This document shows, in pieces, positions 57,987-64,000 of a stretch of 64,000 nt of DNA (positions within the stretch are counted from its first letter, which is position 1; each line of letters starts with the position of its first letter). The translations under genes were made by a program, and so were the position numbers. The stretch covers positions 1-64,000 of the forward strand of contig NZ_JADHDX010000004.1 in assembly GCF_016820585.1 (NCBI RefSeq), written 5' to 3'. The notes below the pieces were generated by a model. The model searched no databases. It saw only the letters and a list, made by a program, of their open reading frames with translations, and was not told the origin of the DNA. This DNA is from Arthrobacter beigongshangensis. GTDB lineage: Bacteria; Bacillota; Bacilli; Bacillales_A; Planococcaceae.

Positions 57987-58934
57987 ATGAAACTTATTAC
58001 TTTTACAAGTGCAGGTTTTTCACGAATTGGTGCACTTGTCGATGGAGAGAAAGTAGTCGATTTAAATTATGCTTACCAGGCACAACTTCAAAGTGAAGGG
58101 AAATATCGCTACGAAGCGATTGCAGAAGCGTATGTGCCTGCAAAAATGGAAGGTTTCCTGCAAGGTGGAAAGGAAAGTTTAGAAATTGCCAAGTCAGCGA
58201 TTAACTATGCATTAGACCATCGAGATAGCTTCAAGCATAAGCTTGTTTACGATAAAAGCGATGTAAAAGTGGAAGCGCCTTTGACGCAGCCCGGAAAGAT
58301 ATTTTGTGTTGGGCATAACTACCGTGAGCATATATTGGAAATGGGGCGTGAAATTCCATCGCACCCGGTATTATTTGCCAAATTTGCGAATACAATTATT
58401 GGACCTGAGGATGATATTCCGTTTTATCCAATCTCAGAACAGCTTGATTACGAAGCAGAATTTACATTTGTCATTGGCAAGCAGGCACGCAATGTTTCCG
58501 AAGAGGAAGCGCTTGATTATGTAGCAGGCTACACGATTACCAATGATGTGACATACCGTGATATTCAGCGGCGTACGCTTCAGTGGTTGCAAGGGAAAAC
58601 GGTTGATGGAAGTGCACCGATGGGCCCTTGGCTAATTACATCAGATGAATTGACGAATCCTTCGGGTCTTGACGTAGTGCTAACGGTTAATGGGGAAGTG
58701 CGACAAAAAACCAATACAGAAAATCTTGTTTTCTCTGTTCCGAAACTCGTCTCCTTCTTATCGAATCTTGTAACACTCGAGCCAGGTGATGTCATTTTAA
58801 CGGGAACACCAGGTGGCGTAGGTGTTGCGATGAATCCGCCTTCATTTTTAAAAGATGGCGATGTCGTGAAAATTGAAATCGATAAAGTGGGGGTTCTTGA
58901 GAATAAAGTATCCCAACAAAAAGGAGGAAATTAA
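57987..58934 (+). CDS. Fumarylpyruvate hydrolase-like FAH-family enzyme
   Basis: A 315-residue metal-dependent hydrolase of the fumarylacetoacetase family. It has KIFCVGHNYREHILEMGREI, the metal-binding DYEAEFTFVIGKQARN (Glu pair and Asp) and VILTGTPGGVGVAMNPPSFL. In the gentisate route such enzymes split fumarylpyruvate (or maleylpyruvate) into pyruvate and fumarate or maleate. AAAGGGAG precedes ATG 57987; the 57930 frame start lacks a site. The next gene follows one base after the stop, so they are co-translated. Confidence 0.88.
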   Translation: MKLITFTSAGFSRIGALVDGEKVVDLNYAYQAQLQSEGKYRYEAIAEAYVPAKMEGFLQGGKESLEIAKSAINYALDHRDSFKHKLVYDKSDVKVEAPLTQPGKIFCVGHNYREHILEMGREIPSHPVLFAKFANTIIGPEDDIPFYPISEQLDYEAEFTFVIGKQARNVSEEEALDYVAGYTITNDVTYRDIQRRTLQWLQGKTVDGSAPMGPWLITSDELTNPSGLDVVLTVNGEVRQKTNTENLVFSVPKLVSFLSNLVTLEPGDVILTGTPGGVGVAMNPPSFLKDGDVVKIEIDKVGVLENKVSQQKGGN

Positions 58935-58935
58935 A

Positions 58936-59427
58936 TTGACAGTAACAGCGGTTAACAAATCAATTCAAACGATCAATGACTCCATTGACGCAATTGTGAG
59001 CAGTGTAGAAGAACTACCAGAAAAGACTATTCGTTGGAATCCAACTGAAGAAGAATGGTCTATCTTGCAAATTGTTTCTCATTTGAATGAAGCAGTTCCC
59101 TATTGGCTCGGCGAAGTGGAGCGTGTCATTGCGCAACCGGGATCGAAATGGGGACGTGGTTTGCTAGATGTCGACCGGCTTGCAGCAGTTGCTAGTCCTG
59201 ATGAATTGAACGTTAATGAAGAAATAACGGTGTTGAAAGGGCATAAACTGCAAGTGGCGAATCGTTTGGGGACTGTAAGCGAAGCCCAACTAGATGAGGA
59301 AAACCCTCACCGAAACTTTGAAAAGTTTGGCAGCAAGCCGGTCTCGTTCATCATTGATCACTTCATCGCAGAGCATTTAGAAAAACATGATGGTCAAATT
59401 CAACGAAATCTCAGTAAGCTCAATTGA
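58936..59427 (+). CDS. DinB-family protein, candidate thiol-dependent maleylpyruvate isomerase
   Basis: A 163-residue DinB/YfiT-like four-helix protein. The three metal histidines can be placed: His49 (ILQIVSHLNEAV) and His147/His151 (AEHLEKHDGQIQ). DinB-type isomerases use mycothiol in actinobacteria; in Bacillales bacillithiol would be the cofactor. As the operon otherwise lacks the maleylpyruvate-to-fumarylpyruvate step, this role fits. The start is TTG 58936, eight bases after AAGGAGG; the longer frame to 58873 overlaps the hydrolase gene. The enzyme identity is contextual and unproven. Confidence 0.75.
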   Translation: MTVTAVNKSIQTINDSIDAIVSSVEELPEKTIRWNPTEEEWSILQIVSHLNEAVPYWLGEVERVIAQPGSKWGRGLLDVDRLAAVASPDELNVNEEITVLKGHKLQVANRLGTVSEAQLDEENPHRNFEKFGSKPVSFIIDHFIAEHLEKHDGQIQRNLSKLN

Positions 59428-59477
59428 AACGGATGAGGTCAATCACATACATGACAAAAGAAAAGGATGTGTTTTGA

Positions 59478-60602
59478 ATGGCAGAAGCGAGGGAAGACGT
59501 CAAAAAATTCATGAGCAGTGATACGGTAAAGGACTTTACGAAAGATATCCAACAGTACAACCTCGGACCACTTTGGGAAGCAATTCCAGAAATTATGAAC
59601 AAAACTCCGAAACCACAAGCGGAGGCTTATTTATGGAGCGGAGAGTTATTGAATAAAAAGCTGATGGAGGCAGCCGAAATTTTCACGCCCGACCGTGGTG
59701 GGGAACGACGTGCAATCTATTTTCAAAATCCTGGATTGACATATCGTCAGCCATGGGGCTGGGCGTCTACAACGCAGACATTATATGCGGCAGTTCAGCT
59801 ATTGCTGCCAGGTGAGGAAGCTCCTTCACATCGCCATACGCAAAGTGCTCTTCGTTTTATATCGGAAGGCGAAGGTGCGTATACGATTGTTCAAGGTGAG
59901 CGGATTTACATGCAGGAAGGCGATTTCTTGACGACACCGAAAAATCTTTGGCATGGTCATGGTCACGTTGGCGAGAAACCGATGATCTGGATGGACGCAT
60001 TGGATATTCCGACAATTTATTCGATCGGCGGAACCTTCTTTGAGCCATATGCAGATGGACTTCAGCAGCCTGATGTTCCCGATAATTTCTCGGAACTCCG
60101 TTATTCAGGTGGTATGGTCCGACCAATAGGTGACGGCAAATATACGGTGGCTCCTTTAGCTAACTTTAAATGGAATCGCACTGTGGATGCCATTAAGGGG
60201 CTTATGAATTTCGATCCGGATCCTTATGAAGGGTTTGCAATTGAGTACATTAATCCATCGACGGGTAAATCAGCCAATCCGACTATGGGAACACGGATGC
60301 AGCATCTTCCGAAAGGATTCCATACAAAGGCACATCGTCATACACATTCAGTTATCTATCATGCGCATAAAGGGTCAGGTTATACGGTTATTAACGGCGT
60401 ACGCTTTGATTGGAAGAAAGGCGATTATTTCGTTGTACCAAACTGGGCATGGCATGAACATGTGGCGTCAGAAGATGCGTATCTGTTCTCTGTGAATGAC
60501 CTGCCAATTATGGATCGCTTTGAACTAGAACAGGAGCAAGTTTATGACTCGAATAATGGGTATCAAGATATAACAGGAGAATTCAAGGCGGCATTCCGGT
60601 GA
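59478..60602 (+). CDS. Gentisate 1,2-dioxygenase
   Basis: A 374-residue bicupin that opens the gentisate ring to maleylpyruvate. The iron site is expected at His118, His120 (PSHRHTQSALRF) and His159 (NLWHGHGH). The second cupin shows KAHRHTHSVIYHAHKGSGYT and a PNWAWHEH motif. The N-terminal helix and PWGWASTTQTLYAAVQLLLP are typical of the family. GAAAAGGATGTG lies before ATG 59478. It is the last gene of the core operon: hydroxylase, hydrolase, isomerase candidate, dioxygenase. Confidence 0.93.
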   Translation: MAEAREDVKKFMSSDTVKDFTKDIQQYNLGPLWEAIPEIMNKTPKPQAEAYLWSGELLNKKLMEAAEIFTPDRGGERRAIYFQNPGLTYRQPWGWASTTQTLYAAVQLLLPGEEAPSHRHTQSALRFISEGEGAYTIVQGERIYMQEGDFLTTPKNLWHGHGHVGEKPMIWMDALDIPTIYSIGGTFFEPYADGLQQPDVPDNFSELRYSGGMVRPIGDGKYTVAPLANFKWNRTVDAIKGLMNFDPDPYEGFAIEYINPSTGKSANPTMGTRMQHLPKGFHTKAHRHTHSVIYHAHKGSGYTVINGVRFDWKKGDYFVVPNWAWHEHVASEDAYLFSVNDLPIMDRFELEQEQVYDSNNGYQDITGEFKAAFR

Positions 60603-60702
60603 AATATTGAGTGATCACTCCCCCATTTAGTAAGGAAAGCGTAGTAATAGGATATGGCAGTGTTTTAAATATTTATTCAAAATAGAAGATTTAGAAACTT
60701 GA

Positions 60703-60731
60703 TTGACTTTGGCATAACAATATAATAATAT
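60703..60731 (+). promoter_or_regulatory. Putative promoter of the phosphotriesterase-like operon
   Basis: TTGACT (60703..60708) and TAATAT (60726..60731) are 17 bases apart. TAACAA (60715..60720) and TTGTTA (60733..60738) flank the -10 as an inverted pair and could be an operator, so this second gene block may be regulated separately from the gentisate genes. Confidence 0.55.
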
Positions 60732-60798
60732 GTTGTTAATATTCTAGAGATTGTATGATCGAAAAAGAAAGCGATTACAAATGATGGGGGAGTTTATA

Positions 60799-61863
60799 AT
60801 GCTAAATCATTTACAAGAGAAAAATTCAGGGGTTGTTCGTACGGTCCTTGGTCCGGTGCCAGCACATGAACTAGGTGTTGTGCTTATCAATGAATCGCTT
60901 CTTTCAGTTTATCCAGGGGCGGAATTAGCACCTGAAATTAATATGGATAAAAGCGAAATTTTTGAAGTGTTAAAACGTAAGTTAAATGATTTCCGTCGAC
61001 AAGGCGGGAAAACAATCGTAGATGCCAGTGGGATGTTCCATGGTCGCGATGTATGGCTTTACCAATCACTATCAAAAGCTACAGGCATACATATTATTGC
61101 TACGACGGGCTTAGGACCTGAAAAGTTATTGGGTGGTTATTTCGTTACACCGCAAACAAATCCTCCTACTCCGTGGCAAGCAGAAAAATTTGCAGGTTTA
61201 TTCACGAAAGAAGTTGTTGAGGGGGTTGTTGTCCCACGTGTTGAGCGTTCAACAGCTGCTGGCTTGGTCATTTCAATCGCTAGCAAAGAAGGTACTACGG
61301 AGAAAGAGCAGAGCCTTTTCCAAGGGTCTGCTCAAACAGCTCGTGATACAGGCGTCGCGGTTTCGGTACAATATGGCGCTGATGCAGTTGCAGATTTAGA
61401 ACTTTTATTAGCTGAAGGTGTCGACCCAAGTCGAGTCATTATTGGAAGTATCGACCGTCAAGCCGCGGTGGCAAGTAAAGCGTATGTAGAAATTGCCCGT
61501 CGCGGTGCGTATGTAGCAATCGACCATATTGGTTGGGGTTCAGAGGACGGTTATGTGAGTGATGCAGAACGTGTGAAATTAGTTGTTGAATTAGTAGAAG
61601 CTGGTTTAGATGACCGGGTACTTTTATCAACAAGTGCGGTAGGTGTCGCAAAAGGCCATGAGGCAAAAGATCTTGCATTTGATTACGTACTTTCGACTTT
61701 TATTCCTTTATTACGTAAAGCGGGTGTGACGGACGAACAAGTGCGTACATTGTTAGAAGAAAATCCACAACGTGTATTGACTGTAGATACGTCAGCTGAG
61801 CTGAAAATTAGAGAGTTTTCTCCAACTGCTTGGAAAGAGTTATTCTCTCCTGTCGATCATTAA
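60799..61863 (+). CDS. Phosphotriesterase-family pseudoenzyme lacking all metal ligands
   Basis: A 354-residue protein with full-length phosphotriesterase homology: TVLGPVPAHELGVVLINESL, then FRRQGGKTIVDASG, GVAVSVQYGADAV, SRVIIGSIDRQAA and LLRKAGVTDEQVRTLLEENP. At each metal-ligand site the residue is changed: HxH is Asn31-x-Ser33, the bridging Lys is Ile158, the two later His are Gln191 and Ser217, and the Asp is Ser279. GGGGGAG precedes ATG 60799 and the frame is uninterrupted. The next gene is an intact paralog, so this may be its structural or regulatory partner. It could also bind a substrate without metal. Confidence 0.8.
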   Translation: MLNHLQEKNSGVVRTVLGPVPAHELGVVLINESLLSVYPGAELAPEINMDKSEIFEVLKRKLNDFRRQGGKTIVDASGMFHGRDVWLYQSLSKATGIHIIATTGLGPEKLLGGYFVTPQTNPPTPWQAEKFAGLFTKEVVEGVVVPRVERSTAAGLVISIASKEGTTEKEQSLFQGSAQTARDTGVAVSVQYGADAVADLELLLAEGVDPSRVIIGSIDRQAAVASKAYVEIARRGAYVAIDHIGWGSEDGYVSDAERVKLVVELVEAGLDDRVLLSTSAVGVAKGHEAKDLAFDYVLSTFIPLLRKAGVTDEQVRTLLEENPQRVLTVDTSAELKIREFSPTAWKELFSPVDH

Positions 61864-61948
61864 GTGAGGCATATGCATGTTGTTAAAAGTCTGAAACATT
61901 AAAAAATTATGCTTGCTTCATAAAAAGTGAAAACAAGGAGTGAATGGA

Positions 61949-62908
61949 ATGGGTAAGGTTAATACAGTTCTAGTCCCGATTGCAACAGAAGATTTAGGGA
62001 TTACATCATTGCATGAGCATATTGGGTTTGGTTTGCCAGGTTGCGACTTAGACACACAATGGTGGAAAAAACCGGATGAAGCGTTTGAAGTAACAATTGC
62101 GAAGTTACGTCGCTTCCGTGAACATGGTGGTAAAACATTTGTGGATTGTACAGGTATTGGCAACGGGCGTGATCTTGAGTATTTTCAAGTGTTATCACGC
62201 AGAACTGGCGTTCATATTGTTGCTGTAACTGGCTTCGTAGCCGGAGACTCCGCATTAGCTTACTTCCGTGAGAAATCAGTTGACTATTTAACAGATTTAT
62301 TCGTCCAGGAAGTAACAGTTGGTATTGCGGGTACGAGTGCAAAAGCGGGTGCCATTAAAGTTGGCGTTAGTCGCGGCGGTAAGTTAAGCGAACTAGATAA
62401 AAAGATTTACCGAGCAGCTGCGCGTGCCGCAGTGAAAACAGGTGCTCCAATCATTACACATTTAACAACAGACCCAGACACAGCTATTGAAATTTTTGAA
62501 TCGGAAAATCTTCCATTAAATCGAGTATTAATGGGGCATGCCGATGTAGGTCAAGACGTAGATGAAGTGCGTGATTCTGTCATCGCAAACCTGGGCGGCT
62601 ATGTTGGTTTCGATACAATTGGTTATGACTTAGATATGGAGAATCCACCGTATTGGGGACGTTATCGTAAAGATCGTGTGGACCATTTCATGCGATTTCT
62701 TGAAAAAGGATTTTTAGAAAAAGCGGTAATCGCAGCTGATGCGAACTGCTGTGCATTAGGATGGCCGGGATTAAAAGGACATTCTGTAAATTATTTATTT
62801 GAAGAATTTTTACCAGATATTCGTAAAGCGGGTGTAACAGAAGAGCAAATTGAACAGCTTTTAGTCCACACACCTGCAACATTCTTAACGATGCAAGAAC
62901 CTCGTTAA
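61949..62908 (+). CDS. Phosphotriesterase-family hydrolase/lactonase
   Basis: A 319-residue binuclear metal hydrolase. All ligands are in place: His22-x-His24 (ITSLHEHIGF), bridging Lys137 (AGAIKVGVS), His171 (PIITHLTTD), His197 (VLMGHADVGQ) and Asp264 (VIAADANCC). AAGGAG is well spaced for ATG 61949. It follows the metal-ligand-free paralog by 85 bases and precedes a thiolase gene. Members act on lactones, phosphotriesters or N-acyl compounds; with gentisate genes nearby, hydrolysis of an aromatic-derived lactone or ester is plausible but unproven. Confidence 0.87.
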   Translation: MGKVNTVLVPIATEDLGITSLHEHIGFGLPGCDLDTQWWKKPDEAFEVTIAKLRRFREHGGKTFVDCTGIGNGRDLEYFQVLSRRTGVHIVAVTGFVAGDSALAYFREKSVDYLTDLFVQEVTVGIAGTSAKAGAIKVGVSRGGKLSELDKKIYRAAARAAVKTGAPIITHLTTDPDTAIEIFESENLPLNRVLMGHADVGQDVDEVRDSVIANLGGYVGFDTIGYDLDMENPPYWGRYRKDRVDHFMRFLEKGFLEKAVIAADANCCALGWPGLKGHSVNYLFEEFLPDIRKAGVTEEQIEQLLVHTPATFLTMQEPR

Positions 62909-62926
62909 TGCGAAAAGTCATCACGT

Positions 62927-63025
62927 TATATATGTTGAACTAAAGAATCCTACTAACAACGCTTGACTACCCCAGTTAGACGCCTTCGCTGGAGAGTCGA
63001 TGGCATCATTAGTTCAAAATATATA
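62927..63025. repeat. Large hairpin between phosphotriesterase-like and thiolase genes
   Basis: TATATATGTTGAACTAA (62927..62943) can pair with TTAGTTCAAAATATATA (63009..63025) with a single mismatch, closing a 65-base GC-richer loop that contains GCTTGACTACCCCAGTTAGA-like sequence. The loop is too long for a simple terminator. It may be an RNA element or a decayed insertion. Confidence 0.45.
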
Positions 63026-63085
63026 GATGTCGATTGCAGAGGTAAGATAAGTGGTTGAACGAGATTAGCGAGGAGGTTAGGGCAG

Positions 63086-64000
63086 ATGAGCATAAGAGGA
63101 ATGGCTTATATTGCGGGTGCGTTTGAGCACCCATTACGTAAAGCTCCCGATACATCTGTTGCAGCGCTACATGCAGAATGTGCGAAAGGAGCACTAAAAG
63201 ATGCGGGGCTCACATTTCAAGATGTAGATGGCTACTTTTGTGCGGGTGATGCTCCTGGCGGTGTCCTGTCTATGGTCGATTACTTGGGTCTGAACGTACG
63301 CCATCTAGATTCTACTGAAATTGGTGGTTCATCATACATTGCGCAAGTTTCACATGCCGCGCAGGCAATCGCGGCAGGTAAATGCAGAGTCGCCTTGATT
63401 ACAATGGCAGGTCGTCCACGTTCAGAAGGCAGAAGTGGCGTTAAACAGAAGGTTGTTGGTGCGAATGTACCCGACGCACCGTTCGAGCTACCTTTTGGGC
63501 CGACTGCTGTGAATGAGTATGCGATGGCTGCGATGCGTCATATGCATGAATTCGGTACGACTAGTGAACAACTTGCATGGGTTAAAGTTGCAGCCTCACA
63601 TCATGCACAATACAATCCAAACGCAATGCTACGAGATGTGGTAACAGTAGAAGATGTTCTTGCCTCTCCTATCATTGCGGATCCGTTACATCTTATGGAT
63701 TGCTGTGTAGTGAGCGACGGGGGCGGCGCGTTAGTTGTAGTAAGCCCTGAGATTGCCAAAAGTCTGAAGCGTCCACTTGTCCGCGTAATGGGTGGTGGCG
63801 AAGCACCTAAGGGCCAGATGGGTGGCAAAGTGGATCTTACTTATACGGGAGCCGTTTGGTCAGGACCTGCGGCTTTTGAAGAAGCTGGGATTAAGCCGGA
63901 TGATGTTAAATATGCCTCTATTTATGATAGCTTCACAATTACTGTGTTAATGCAACTTGAGGATTTAGGTTTTTGTAAGAAAGGCGAAGGTGGTAAGTTT
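63086..64000 (+). CDS. Thiolase-superfamily protein (SCPx/Ltp2-like), cut by the window end
   Basis: The first 305 residues of a thiolase-fold protein; the frame is open to base 64000. It starts IRGMAYIAGAFEHPLRKAPD and has LHAECAKGALKDAGLTFQDV, ALITMAGRPRSEG, HHAQYNPNAMLRDVVTVEDV, VVSDGGGALVV and ASIYDSFTITVLMQLEDLGF. The position of the usual nucleophilic cysteine reads STEIGGSSY, so thiolytic cleavage is unlikely. Such Cys-less SCPx/Ltp2 proteins act as retro-aldolases on hydroxyacyl-CoA, usually with a DUF35 partner that would lie just outside. AGGAGG precedes ATG 63086. Confidence 0.8.
   Translation, partial: MSIRGMAYIAGAFEHPLRKAPDTSVAALHAECAKGALKDAGLTFQDVDGYFCAGDAPGGVLSMVDYLGLNVRHLDSTEIGGSSYIAQVSHAAQAIAAGKCRVALITMAGRPRSEGRSGVKQKVVGANVPDAPFELPFGPTAVNEYAMAAMRHMHEFGTTSEQLAWVKVAASHHAQYNPNAMLRDVVTVEDVLASPIIADPLHLMDCCVVSDGGGALVVVSPEIAKSLKRPLVRVMGGGEAPKGQMGGKVDLTYTGAVWSGPAAFEEAGIKPDDVKYASIYDSFTITVLMQLEDLGFCKKGEGGKF

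Noticed and set aside
1..64000. Prophage, transposase, integron or toxin-antitoxin genes
   Set aside because: I looked for integrase, transposase, terminase and typical toxin-antitoxin pairs in all frames and found none; the remnants seen belong to ordinary metabolic and regulatory genes.

Overview
The window looks like chromosomal DNA from a low-GC, Gram-positive member of the order Bacillales, probably a Planococcaceae-type (Lysinibacillus/Sporosarcina-like) organism; the genus is an inference. Supporting signs are strong AGGAGG-type ribosome binding sites, frequent TTG and GTG starts, Bacillus-style gene sets (ykkCD, catDE, yoaS-yozG-yoaT, an mhq regulon, ywaC, yqeY), guanidine-I and lysine riboswitches, and a DinB-type (thiol-cofactor) maleylpyruvate isomerase candidate. 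I saw no rRNA, tRNA, CRISPR array, phage or intact insertion sequence.

Layout. 0-4 kb: TetR-controlled FMN reductase, DsbA-like protein and YdhR monooxygenase, then a guanidinium exporter pair behind a guanidine-I riboswitch. 4-9.3 kb: carbonic anhydrase, an isochorismatase-like hydrolase and a partly decayed persulfide (CstR) operon with rhodaneses and a CoA-disulfide reductase fused to rhodanese. 9.3-19 kb: 6-phospho-beta-glucosidase with its RpiR regulator, an alarmone synthetase, catDE, several gene wrecks, a lipoprotein sugar dehydrogenase and a cation exporter. 19-31 kb: a TetR/MMPL pair with palindromic operators, a detached riboflavin pair (ribA-ribD) with a HAD phosphatase, yoaS-yozG-yoaT and a tandem-ATPase ABC exporter. 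31-41 kb: dapA behind a lysine riboswitch, a GntR-controlled TIM-barrel gene, and an MhqR-type quinone detoxification block (two ring-cleaving dioxygenases, FMN reductase, flavin reductase, MarR regulator, nitroreductase). 41.7-44.4 kb: a zinc-starvation block (zinc-binding lipoprotein, COG0523 GTPase, zinc-free L33 and S14) with two Zur-box palindromes. 44-56 kb: mixed housekeeping genes, including a catalase and YqeY. 56.7-64 kb: an IclR-controlled 3-hydroxybenzoate/gentisate operon, then two phosphotriesterase-family genes and a Cys-less thiolase that runs off the end.

Two themes connect the genes. The first is handling of aromatics, quinones and electrophiles: three FMN reductase loci (one a relic), four VOC-type extradiol enzymes, several monooxygenases and a complete gentisate route. 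The second is gene erosion by small deletions and frameshifts: at least nine genes (Lrp/AsnC, TusA, thioredoxin, FMN reductase, C45 acyltransferase, MFS, TetR, carboxylesterase, Gfo/Idh) survive only as fragments beside intact neighbours.

The best candidate for something undescribed is 60.8-64 kb. There a full-length phosphotriesterase-family protein with every metal ligand replaced sits next to an intact paralog and a thiolase without its nucleophilic cysteine. All functions here are read from sequence alone; no database search or alignment program was run.
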